DNA from: VRUE01 sp963695835
GTDB lineage: Bacteria > Actinomycetota > Thermoleophilia > Solirubrobacterales > 70-9
Length of the DNA stretch: 64,000 nt
Assembly (NCBI GenBank): GCA_963695835.1
Contig: CAVOHR010000001.1
Coordinates: 1,054,001 to 1,118,000 of the forward strand
Direction: 5' to 3'
Below the pieces are notes generated by a model. The model did not search any database. It saw only the letters and a list, made by a program, of their open reading frames with translations, and was not told where the DNA came from. Each line of letters begins with the position of its first letter. The stretch's first letter is position 1. Positions 27,291 through 34,711 of this stretch are shown piece after piece. The position numbers and the translations under genes are program-made.

Positions 27291-28489
27291 TGGCCGCCGA
27301 GACGATCCGCACCGCCTGGGTCGGCCTGACGTCCCACCGGATGCGCACGGCGCTGACCGTGCTCGGGATCACGATCGGCATCGCCTCGGTGATCGTCCTG
27401 ATCGCGGTCGGAAAAGGATCCTCCAACGCCGTGCAGGAAAGCATCGACGCGCTCGGTTCCAACACCCTGACCGTTCTTGCCACGCCCGGTGCCACCACGG
27501 CCGGCTCGGCGACGGTCTCGGTGGCGCTGAGCCGGGAAGACGCCGAAGCGCTCGAAGACCCCGCGAAGGCGCCGGCGATCAAGAGCGTCTCGCCCGTGCT
27601 CAGCGCCAGCGGCACCGAACTGGTCTACGAATCCTCGAGCTACGAACCGGGCGAATTCGTCGGCACCACGCCCTCCTACGCCGAGGCCCACAACTACCAG
27701 GTCGAATCGGGCTCCTTCTTCACCGCGGCCCAGGTGAAGGAAAGGGCGCGGGTGGCGGTGATCGGGCCGGAAGTCGCCTCCGAACTCTTCCCCGGCCAGA
27801 GCGCCGTCGGCAAGACGATCCAGGCCAGCGGCAAGAGCTTAGAAGTGATCGGCGTGACCAAGGCCAAGGGCTCGAGCGGAACCCAGAGCCAGGACGACGT
27901 GGTGATGGCCCCGATCAGCGCCGTCGAAGACACCCTCGCCGGCTACGGAGAAATCAATTCGATCACCGTGCAGGCGGTGAGCAAGGAGGCGATTGGCGAA
28001 GCCGAAGCGCAGGCCACCTCGATCCTCGATGAACGCCACGGCGTCAGCGAAGGGATCACGGTGATCAACCAGGGCTCGATCATCGAAGCCTCCAGTTCCA
28101 GCGAAGGGGTCTTCACGACGCTGCTCGCCTGGGTGGCGGCAATTTCGCTGCTGGTCGGCGGGATCGGCGTGATGAACATCATGCTCGTCAGCGTCACCGA
28201 GCGCACCCGGGAGATCGGCATCCGCAAGGCAATTGGCGCCAGGCGCAGCGACATCCTCGCCCAGTTCCTCACCGAGGCGCTGTTGGTCTCGGCGATGGGC
28301 GGCGTGCTGGGGATAGTCGTCGGCGTCGTCGGCAGCCAGTTCAAGATCGCAGGCGTGCAGCCGGCGGTGGCGCCCTACTCGATCGCCCTGGCCGCCGCCG
28401 CCTCGCTCGGCTCCGGCCTCTTCTTCGGCACCTATCCGGCGGCGCGGGCGGCACGCCTGCGGCCAATCGAGGCGCTGCGCTTTGAGTGA
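27290..28489 (+). CDS. MacB-type FtsX-domain ABC permease
   Basis: 399 residues. TM1 (about 20-40), a large extracellular MacB-PCD domain (about 45-265), then three C-terminal helices with GGIGVMNIMLVSVTERTREIGIRKAIGA, the FtsX signature. GTG start at 27290. With the ATPase and adaptor it forms a MacAB-like mechanotransmission exporter. Substrates of the family include antibiotics, peptides and lipoproteins. Confidence 0.94.
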   Translation: MAAETIRTAWVGLTSHRMRTALTVLGITIGIASVIVLIAVGKGSSNAVQESIDALGSNTLTVLATPGATTAGSATVSVALSREDAEALEDPAKAPAIKSVSPVLSASGTELVYESSSYEPGEFVGTTPSYAEAHNYQVESGSFFTAAQVKERARVAVIGPEVASELFPGQSAVGKTIQASGKSLEVIGVTKAKGSSGTQSQDDVVMAPISAVEDTLAGYGEINSITVQAVSKEAIGEAEAQATSILDERHGVSEGITVINQGSIIEASSSSEGVFTTLLAWVAAISLLVGGIGVMNIMLVSVTERTREIGIRKAIGARRSDILAQFLTEALLVSAMGGVLGIVVGVVGSQFKIAGVQPAVAPYSIALAAAASLGSGLFFGTYPAARAARLRPIEALRFE

Positions 28490-28520
28490 GCGCGCCGACA
28501 ACACCGACCTGGAGGACGAG

Positions 28521-29171
28521 ATGAGTCAGGCCACCGAGCCGCAGATCGACGAGCGCGACGATGAGCGCTTTGACGAAGCCCCGCCCGAGGGGGAGTGGGA
28601 GGAGCTGGCCGAGGAGGAACTTCCACCCCGGCCGCGCAACCGCCTGCTCGCTCCCTTGCCGCTCGCGTTGATCGCCCTCCTGATCGCCGCCTGCGGCTTC
28701 CTCGGTGGCGTGCTCGTGCAGAAGGGCAGCGAAGGGGGCTCTGCCGCCGGCCTGCCCGCCGGCCTCCCCTCCTTTCTCGGTAAAGAAGCCGGAGGAGGAT
28801 CGGGCTCCGAAGGGTCCGGCAGCCTCCCGGCAGGCTTCCCGGGCAGCGGCTCCGGTGCGGCTGTGTCGGGGACGGTCTCAAGCGTCGACGGCCGCACGAT
28901 CTACGTCAAGGACTCCGAAGGCTCCACCGTCGCCGTGCGGGTCGAAGACGGATCGAAGATCAGCCGCGACTCCAACGTCGGCGTGAAGAAGATCCACCCT
29001 GGCGACAGCGTCGTCGTGCAGGGCGCCAAACACGGCTCGACGGTGAAGGCAGGCTCAATCAGCGCCACCGAATCCGGAGTCGAAACGAGCGCCCTTGGTG
29101 GTTTGCCCGCCTCGGGCGGCAGTGAAAGCGGCGGCGAAGGCGGCAGCTCGGTGGAACTCTTCGGCGAATGA
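28521..29171 (+). CDS. single-pass exported protein with DUF5666-like domain
   Basis: 216 residues from ATG 28521, chosen for its GGAGG ribosome site (28511-28515). An acidic cytoplasmic head, one helix (PLALIALLIAACGFLGGVLVQ), a Gly/Ser linker and a small beta domain (SGTVSSVDGRTIYVKDSEG... VKKIHPGDSVVVQG) like the OB-type DUF5666 repeat. It follows the permease and is probably part of the same operon. Role unknown, possibly an accessory to the exporter. Confidence 0.72.
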   Translation: MSQATEPQIDERDDERFDEAPPEGEWEELAEEELPPRPRNRLLAPLPLALIALLIAACGFLGGVLVQKGSEGGSAAGLPAGLPSFLGKEAGGGSGSEGSGSLPAGFPGSGSGAAVSGTVSSVDGRTIYVKDSEGSTVAVRVEDGSKISRDSNVGVKKIHPGDSVVVQGAKHGSTVKAGSISATESGVETSALGGLPASGGSESGGEGGSSVELFGE

Positions 29172-29214
29172 GACGCCGACGCTCACTCCAACAGTTCAGA
29201 AAGAGGAGGAAGAA

Positions 29215-29835
29215 ATGAAGACGAAACACCGATGTGGCAAGCCAGGGCGAGTGCATGTGATTGGGTGGATGAGTGCCCTGGTGGTTCTCGTCGCAGTGCT
29301 CCTCAGCGGCTGCGGTGGCTCCGGCAGTAGCGACTCGACCACCGCAGAAAGCAGCGCCGCGAGCTCTGAACAGGCCGGCGGGCCCGGTGGCTTCGCCGAA
29401 ATCAGCGAAGAAACCCGTTCCTGCCTGAAGGAAAAGGGAGTCGAACTGCCCGAACCGGGCCAGGGAGGCCCCCCTGCGGGTGGGCCGCCGGAAGGAACGC
29501 TGCCTGAAGGAGGGCCGCCCACCGGGGGACCGCCTCAGGGCTTCGGCAAAGGCGGGGCGAAGATGAAAAAGGCATTCGAAGAATGCGGCGGGGAACTGCC
29601 TCAGGGCAAACCGGAAGGCCCGCCAATGAACTCCAGCGCCTTCCGCAAGTCAATCAAGGAATACGTCGCCTGCATGGGAGAAGACGACGTGGAATTGCCG
29701 GAACCGAACCTCTCCGGCGAAGGGCCCGTGTTCAAGGAATCCGAAGTTGACCGCGAAGACCCGAAGTTCAAGGCGGCAAACGAAAAGTGCCAGTCGCGGC
29801 TCGGAGTACCAGGCGGGCCGCCGGAAGAAGGCTGA
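29215..29835 (+). CDS. secreted lipoprotein, Pro/Gly-rich
   Basis: 206 residues. The signal peptide ends in a lipobox (VLLSGC). The mature part has a Gly/Pro-rich segment (PPAGGPPEG-type repeats) and paired Cys residues in CLKEKGVELPEP and CMGEDDVELPEP, two copies of a related motif. Strong AGAGGAGG ribosome site. Such CxxxxGV-ELP duplicated lipoproteins often accompany MacAB genes in actinobacteria (recollection, unverified). Possible cargo or partner of the exporter. Confidence 0.7.
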   Translation: MKTKHRCGKPGRVHVIGWMSALVVLVAVLLSGCGGSGSSDSTTAESSAASSEQAGGPGGFAEISEETRSCLKEKGVELPEPGQGGPPAGGPPEGTLPEGGPPTGGPPQGFGKGGAKMKKAFEECGGELPQGKPEGPPMNSSAFRKSIKEYVACMGEDDVELPEPNLSGEGPVFKESEVDREDPKFKAANEKCQSRLGVPGGPPEEG

Positions 29836-29840
29836 AAGCC

Positions 29841-30758
29841 GTGGCCGGCGGCGCCCGACAAAGCGCAATCATGTTCGTTGCTTGCGCCGCCGTGGCGCTC
29901 GTCGGCTTGGGGCCGACCGGCAAGGCAGCGGCCGCGCCCGCCGCCGCCGCTCAGCCCGGCGTCGTCGCGGGCAGCTTTTCGACCTCCGCCCGTCAGGCGC
30001 TCTCTCACTGGACCGCGGTGCGGAGGCGAGGCGCGGAGCCGCTGCCGCCGCGTCTCCTCGATGGGCGCTCCTCGAACGGCGCCCGCTCTGGGGACGGCGA
30101 AGCTGTGGGGCCGCCGAGCTATGTGCCGCCCAGGTCGCCGGGCGCTTCGGCTGCGGAGTTACGCACCGGAGCGCTCAGGAGAACAGCCGCCGACACCGCC
30201 GCGATCGAAGGCACCGACACCGGCGATTCGACCGCGTTTCCCAACAACGCGAACGGCATCGTCTACGGCGAATATCGAACCCGTCTCGCCCACGAGTCCT
30301 ATCAGTGCTCGGGCAGTGTCATCAGCTCGGCCAGCGGCAGCGTGGTTCTCACCGCCGGGCACTGTGTAATTGACCCCGAAACCGGCACGGTGGCCAGCTA
30401 TGTCGTCTTCGTCCCCGGCTACCGCGAAGGCAACGAGCCGTTCGGGGAGTGGGGCGCGGAAGCCTACGCGACCACCCCGCAGTGGGCGGAAACCGCCGGA
30501 ACCCGAGAACCAGACGAGGCCGGAGACCTGGCGATGCTCGTGCTGGAAGACCACGAAGGAAAAAGTGTCCAGAGCGAAGTCGGGGCGCTGGGGATCGCCT
30601 TCAACCAGGCGCGTGAACAGACCTACACCCAGTCCGGCTACCCGGCCGAAGAACCCTACGACCCGCGTCGACGCCAACGACGAGATCTACAAGAAGATCC
30701 TCGACGACGAAGACTTCCGAGCGACCCTCGGGGAGTTCTACGTGCGGAAGGTGTATGA
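29841..30758 (+). pseudogene. truncated trypsin-like serine protease
   Basis: Signal peptide (MFVACAAVALVGLG region), a variable pro-region, then a chymotrypsin fold start: CSGSVISSASGSVVLTAGHCV with the catalytic His and EAGDLAMLVLED with the catalytic Asp. After YPAEEPYD (about 30660) the sequence is unrelated, and the GDSGGP serine motif is missing. The natural frame runs into an Arg-rich tail to 30758. The GTG at 29841 lies 5 bases after the lipoprotein stop; ATG 29871 is an alternative. Inactive as a protease by sequence. Confidence 0.7.
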
Positions 30759-30783
30759 CCGGTTGCGAGAAAGCGTTGGCTGA
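30661..30783 (+). pseudogene. remnant of type I restriction HsdR C-terminus
   Basis: From 30661 another frame reads VDANDEIYKKILDD, then EDFRATLGEFYVRKVYDRLRES and a stop. This resembles the extreme C-terminus of type I restriction subunit R (DANE-IF-ILDD...Y-RVY-R pattern, from family memory). It abuts the broken protease, so a deletion or recombination joined the two. No other restriction-modification gene remains. Confidence 0.4.
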
Positions 30784-30866
30784 ATCACCAGGCGCGACAA
30801 ACGCCGGCTATCTCCATCATCGAAGGCGGTTCGCCAGGTGCGGATGTCGCCAGGGGGTCAGATTTG

Positions 30867-31025
30867 TCAGTCAGCTTTCGCGCGCCGGGCGCGCCCTTTT
30901 GCCTGACCTTTCGCTGCTCGTTTCGCCGTTCGGTATCGCTCGGGCTTCAGGTGCTCCGGACGTGCCTCGATGTTTGCGCGTGCTTGCTTGAAGCTGCGCT
31001 CAAGCCAGCCGCTCCGCTCCTCCAT
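30867..31025 (-). CDS. small basic protein downstream of deaminase remnant
   Basis: 52 residues beginning MEERSGWLERSFKQARANI, with a Lys/Arg/Ala-rich C-terminal half. A strong AAGGAGGG ribosome site lies inside the end of the upstream gene, whose TGA is 3 bases before this ATG. The tight coupling suggests a real second gene of the deaminase operon. No family recognised. Confidence 0.55.
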   Translation of the reverse strand: MEERSGWLERSFKQARANIEARPEHLKPERYRTAKRAAKGQAKGRARRAKAD

Positions 31026-31028
31026 TTC

Positions 31029-31367
31029 TCATCCCTCCTTTTGTAGCTCGACGCGTTCGATCGCGTCTTGAAACTCAACGATGAACTCCTCCTCATTCGC
31101 CAGGTAGGCGGTCTCCGTTTTGACTAGGCGCGGCGTGGCCTCCGCCTCGTCCCAATCGACCCGGTCGCCGACCGAGTTCTTGCGCCTCGGCTTTGAGAAC
31201 AGATCGAGGTAACGAGGCGGTCCCACTCCGACAAATCGCCGAATCAATACTTTGTCTTCGCTGGCTTTCGCCGGATCGACGGCGATTGCGTCGGTCCCGG
31301 CTGCGCCCACGAGCCCGACGACGATCTCGGCCTTACCCGGCCGGGAGATATCGCCTTCGGGGCTCAT
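31029..31367 (-). pseudogene. internally deleted antiphage dCTP deaminase
   Basis: 112 residues. The N-terminus (AEIVVGLVGAAGTD) matches the P-loop-like start of antiphage dCTP/dCMP deaminases. After about residue 40, RRFVGVGPPRYLDLFSKPRRK and VDWDEAEATPR match their C-terminal end. The whole middle, including the HAE and CxxC zinc deaminase motifs (normally hundreds of residues), is missing. The ORF is open, so the loss was a clean in-frame deletion or the family is unusually short. Family match is from memory. Confidence 0.5.
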
Positions 31368-31693
31368 CCGTTGCCTCGTGTCCTGCGGGATGGGTGCACG
31401 TCGAGAAGCTACGTGCTTGTCCGGACGCGCGGCCCGTGACCGCTCGTCTCATTCGGCAGTTTGCGAGATTCCCTGGCTGTTCCCAGGGGTTTCTTGAGCC
31501 CTCAAGATCGGGGGACACCCCCTCCGCTGATCGACCCTGGGGGACGCCTTACAGGGACAGACCGCTCATCTCAATGGCTCGATCTCCTGAAGTGTCCTGT
31601 CCAGGGCTCGACGCCGGTTCTCTCCCAGCTCGCTCCAGTGGAGCTTCGCCACGGCAAGCACGAGGCGGAGATGGCACCAGTCTAGCCCGCTGT
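31368..31693. other. intergenic stretch without recognisable genes
   Basis: 326 bases between the deaminase remnant and the AbiEi-like gene. It contains short C/G-rich hairpins (for example GGGGGACACCCCC near 31514-31526) but no ORF with a ribosome site and no recognised RNA. Probably degraded island DNA. Confidence 0.4.
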
Positions 31694-31727
31694 CTGCAAA
31701 GTATCCCGATTTCGGTATACTTTGCAG
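31694..31727. promoter_or_regulatory. operator palindrome and -10 of the AbiEi-like gene
   Basis: Perfect inverted repeat CTGCAAAGTAT (31694-31704) and ATACTTTGCAG (31717-31727) with a 12-base centre. The right arm contains TATACT and ends 1 base before the ATG at 31729. Binding here would block a leaderless promoter, as in AbiEi autoregulation by inverted repeats. Confidence 0.7.
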
Positions 31728-31728
31728 T

Positions 31729-32406
31729 ATGTCACGGCCGATGCAGCGACTATCCGAGGTTGCGGAGGGTCAGTGGGGACTGATCACGCGACGTCAGGCG
31801 CAGGAGGCGGGAGTTGGCCATACGTCGCTGGCCCGGCTGACGACGGACGGTCGGCTGGAGCGAGTAGCGCACGGCGTCTTTCGCGTTCGCGGCTCCGGGG
31901 AGCCCGATCATCTCGAGCTGCGGGCCGCCTGGCTTCAGCTCGCTCCTGAGGCGCCCGCCTGGGCCCGCCTCGACGACCTCGGCGACGCGGTCGTCTCGCA
32001 TGCCTCGGCCGCGAGCCTCCACCGAGTCGGCGATCTTCGCGCAGACGTGCACGAGCTCACGCTGCTGCGACGGCGCCAGACGCGGCGCCGCGATGTCCGC
32101 CTGCATCGCGGCAAGGTGCCGGCCGCGGATCGAATCGTTCTCTCCGGCCTGCCCGTGACCCGCGCCGCCCGCACGATCGCCGACCTTCTCGCCGACCACG
32201 TCGAGCCGGGCGCTGTGGGGCGGATCGCCGCCGAGGTCCTCGAGGGCGGGCTCGAGGACGCCACCGACGTCGCAGAGCGCATCGCCCCCTACGCGGTGAG
32301 ATTCGACCTGCCTCGCGGCGACGGGCAGGCCACGCTCGATCATCTGCTGGCCCTCGCCGGCACTCGGGGACCGCTGGGCCGAGCGATCCAGCGAGGACTT
32401 CCATAG
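31729..32406 (+). CDS. AbiEi-family antitoxin / transcriptional regulator
   Basis: 225 residues. The N-terminal winged helix GLITRRQAQEAGVGHTSLARLTTDGRLERVAHGVFRV is typical of type IV antitoxin AbiEi. A C-terminal domain with PVTRAARTIADLLAD (AbiEi_1/DUF559-like) follows. AbiEi normally represses itself and neutralises the nucleotidyltransferase AbiEii encoded next. Here two unrelated small genes follow. Leaderless start inside the palindromic operator. Confidence 0.82.
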   Translation: MSRPMQRLSEVAEGQWGLITRRQAQEAGVGHTSLARLTTDGRLERVAHGVFRVRGSGEPDHLELRAAWLQLAPEAPAWARLDDLGDAVVSHASAASLHRVGDLRADVHELTLLRRRQTRRRDVRLHRGKVPAADRIVLSGLPVTRAARTIADLLADHVEPGAVGRIAAEVLEGGLEDATDVAERIAPYAVRFDLPRGDGQATLDHLLALAGTRGPLGRAIQRGLP

Positions 32407-32420
32407 CGTGTGAGGCGACC

Positions 32421-32732
32421 GTGAGCGCCTACTACCGTCGGATTCTCGACCACGCCCTCGGGGCTCTGCTGCGCGTCCAGTTCACGACACACGGCCGCGA
32501 CGTCGTTGACTACGCGGTGGTTCTGCTGCTCGACACCGAGAAGGGGACGGAGACGATTCGCGTCTACGACAGCGCTCACGACCACAACGAGATGCACCGA
32601 TATACGCGCAGCGAAGGAAAGGAGCCGGGAACGGTCTTCCATAGCGGTACCCTTGGAGAAGGAATGCGCGCCGCGATCTCCGAGGTCGAGCGCGGATACC
32701 GCGAGTTGATCGAAGGATGGGAAAGGCAATGA
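32421..32732 (+). CDS. small protein of unknown function in AbiEi cassette
   Basis: 103 residues, GTG start 14 bases after the regulator. Predicted alpha/beta with YAVVLLLDTEKGTETIRVYDSAHDHNEMHRY, suggesting a small folded domain with clustered His/Asp residues, and a helical C-terminus (AISEVERGYRELIEGW). It resembles DUF7718-type proteins by eye; no enzyme motif recognised. Occupies the position where the AbiEii toxin would be. Confidence 0.65.
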   Translation: MSAYYRRILDHALGALLRVQFTTHGRDVVDYAVVLLLDTEKGTETIRVYDSAHDHNEMHRYTRSEGKEPGTVFHSGTLGEGMRAAISEVERGYRELIEGWERQ

Positions 32733-32956
32733 CCGCCGACAGCAATCGCTCTCCCGCCGCCAAGGTGATGGACGAAGCAATCGACCTGGCAATCGAGGGC
32801 CGCTCGCCCTATCCGGACCGCGCTGCGTTCATTGACGCCGACACCCCCTCGGCTGGCCATGACATCGAGCGCGCCGCGGACGAAGGTCTTTCAGTCGTTC
32901 TCGTCTCATCCGATGGGAGCAGCCGGGTCCTCAAGCCCGATCTGGCCGCTCACTGA
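32729..32956 (+). CDS. small acidic protein, third gene of AbiEi cassette
   Basis: 75 residues. ATG overlaps the previous stop (ATGA), so translation is coupled. Features: KVMDEAIDLAIEGRSPYPDRAAFID, a hydrophobic strand LSVVLVSSDGSSRVL and a short tail. No family recognised. Its stop lies 4 bases before the right attachment repeat, so it is the last gene of the island. Confidence 0.6.
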   Translation: MTADSNRSPAAKVMDEAIDLAIEGRSPYPDRAAFIDADTPSAGHDIERAADEGLSVVLVSSDGSSRVLKPDLAAH

Positions 32957-32960
32957 TCCA

Positions 32961-33020
32961 GCGGTCTCGAAAACCGTTGGCGTCGCAAGGCGCTCGTGGG
33001 TTTGAGCCCCAGCCCCTCTG
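32961..33020 (+). repeat. 3' tRNA-Ser(CGA) fragment, right attachment site
   Basis: The first 42 bases (32961-33002) are identical to 21978-22019. The remaining 3' part matches with five changes, so the T arm and acceptor no longer pair well. There is no 5' half, so this is not a functional tRNA. It marks the right end of the island. Confidence 0.85.
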
Positions 33021-33085
33021 TTTTTCCCGCATCATTCGGCTTCTGGCCTTGCAGGGACGAGCCCCGTGAGGTAGAAGCACACGGC

Positions 33086-33889
33086 ATGGAACGCAAGCTC
33101 GATGTCGGCGCCACGCTCAGCCAGTCCTTCTCCACCTACGGATCGCAGGCGGGGGTGCTGCTCCCGCTGGCCTTCTGCATCTACCTGATCGTCGCCGTGG
33201 TCGACGTGATCCTCGCCGGGAGCCTGGCGCTCGTGCCGATCGTGCTGGCGGTCAGCGTGATCGCCGCGACCCTCTACCAGGGCATGGTCGTGAACCTGGT
33301 CAGCGACGTGCAGGACGGCCGCCGCGACTTCTCGATCGAGGAGCTCGTGCGGGCCACCGGACCGGTGGTCCTGCCGCTGATCGGCGCCGGCCTGCTGGCC
33401 GGGATCGCGATCGGCATCGGCTTCCTCCTGCTGATCGTCCCGGGGCTGATCCTGCTGACGATCTGGTCGGTGATCGCGCCGGTGATCGTGGTCGAGCGCA
33501 GCGGTGTGATGAACGCCTTCGGGCGCTCGCGCGAGCTGGTCCGTGGCAACGGCTGGCAGGTCTTCGGCGTGATCGTCGTCGTCTACATCATCGTCGTCGC
33601 CGCCAACGTGATCCTCAGTGCGATCGGGGTGGCGATCTCCGAGGCGGCCGTGAGCCGCGTCATCTTCAGCCTGATCGCCTCGACGCTCACGGCGCCGGTG
33701 GCGGCGCTGGTCGCCGCCGTCATCTACTTCCGGTTGATCGCGATCAAGGGGGAGACGGCGCCGGCTGCAGCCGCGCCCGCCGCTCCGTCGGGCTCTGAGC
33801 CGCCGCCGCCTCCATCGGAGCCACCGCCACCGCCACCGCCACCGCCGCCTCCACCGCCGCCCCCGCCGGGCGGCGCCACGCCTGTATAA
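33086..33889 (+). CDS. polytopic membrane protein with polyproline tail
   Basis: 267 residues from ATG 33086. About six hydrophobic helices, including GLLAGIAIGIGFLLLIVPGLILL. The pattern (RPVV-type loop APVIVVERSGVMNAFGRSRELVRG) resembles the membrane domain of glycerophosphodiesterase-like/DUF7544 proteins. The C-terminus is an Ala/Pro-rich tail with an uninterrupted run of about 16 prolines. Immediately outside the island's right end. Function unknown. Confidence 0.75.
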   Translation: MERKLDVGATLSQSFSTYGSQAGVLLPLAFCIYLIVAVVDVILAGSLALVPIVLAVSVIAATLYQGMVVNLVSDVQDGRRDFSIEELVRATGPVVLPLIGAGLLAGIAIGIGFLLLIVPGLILLTIWSVIAPVIVVERSGVMNAFGRSRELVRGNGWQVFGVIVVVYIIVVAANVILSAIGVAISEAAVSRVIFSLIASTLTAPVAALVAAVIYFRLIAIKGETAPAAAAPAAPSGSEPPPPPSEPPPPPPPPPPPPPPPPGGATPV

Positions 33890-33904
33890 GGCTCCAAGCG
33901 ACGA

Positions 33905-34634
33905 TCAGCGCCGCGGGCCGCTCTCGCAGCCTTCCGAGTGGCCGCGGCCCGGCAGGCCGTCACAGGCGTCGAAGCCGGCGCCGCCGTAGAGCCGGTCGCT
34001 GCTGGGGCCGCCGAACAGGCGGTCGTTGCCGCCTTCGCCGTGGCAGCCGTCGTGGCCGGGGCCCATCCGGCATACGTCGCCGCCCGGGGCCTCCCCAGCA
34101 GCCGTCGCTGCCCGCCCCGGTCCGGCAGACGTCGTTGCCGGGCCCGCCGACGCAGTCGCTGTTCCGGTTGCCGGTGATGCAGACGTCGTTGCCGGGCCCG
34201 CCGACGCAGCGGTTGCGGCGGCTGCCTTCCGAGTAACAGGTGTCGGCCTCGCCGTTGCCGATGAACTTGTCGGATCCCGCGCCGAGCTGGACGGTCAGGG
34301 GCAGCGGCAGTCGGTTCCGCACTTCGACGAGGTCGCCGGAGGGTCCCATGTCGACTTCGATCGCCCCGGCGCCCGCCAGGCGGCAGAAGGCGAGCAGCCG
34401 GCGATGGCGCATCTGGCAGCCCGCCGGGTGCTGCCTCGCCATCCCGCCTTCGACGACCAGGCGCCCCCCGCGTGTGCTCAGCTGCAGGCGCGAGCCCGAA
34501 GCGGCGCCGTGCAGGACGATCCGGCCCTGGGGCGTCGCCGCGCCGGCGACGGCCAGCGAGAGAACGAGCGCCAGGGCCGCCCCGACCGCGGCAGAGGTCC
34601 ACTTGCGAGTGGGCAAGTGTCTTCTGGTCGGCAT
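33905..34634 (-). CDS. secreted RTX-like repeat protein with Cys-rich repeats (one net +1 frameshift)
   Basis: About 242 residues. Signal peptide (ALALVLSLAVAGAAT). A beta-rich middle precedes four or more Gly/Asp repeats of the form GGPGNDVC..., GGPGNDVCRTG, GGPGGDVCRMG, GGAGFDACDG, similar to calcium-binding RTX nonapeptides but with a Cys in most repeats. The frame breaks near 34087 (CCC-G-GGC). The Cys-containing variant suggests disulfide-stabilised repeats. Confidence 0.75.
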
Positions 34635-34711
34635 CGACTGTGCCGCCCTAAAGGAGGGCGCATCTCCCAAGGGGAGCAGGGTACAGCAGCCCTTCCAGTA
34701 CATTTTGACCA

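Larger units (their letters stand above)
22020..33002. mobile_element. genomic island integrated at tRNA-Ser(CGA)
   Basis: About 11 kb bounded by the intact tRNA-Ser(CGA) and a displaced 3' tRNA fragment in direct orientation. Contents: DUF6166-like protein, two-component system, MacAB-like efflux operon, exported proteins, remnants of a restriction enzyme and of an antiphage deaminase, and an AbiEi-type cassette. No integrase or excisionase is recognisable, so it is probably immobile now. None of its ORFs has the +1 breaks seen in flanking DNA. Confidence 0.75.

Noticed and set aside
32961..33020. Second functional tRNA-Ser
   Set aside because: Only the 3' part is present and its T arm/acceptor has lost pairing.
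33800..33880. Long polyproline run as a special repeat element
   Set aside because: Simple CCN-codon run at the end of a membrane protein; common in GC-rich actinobacteria.
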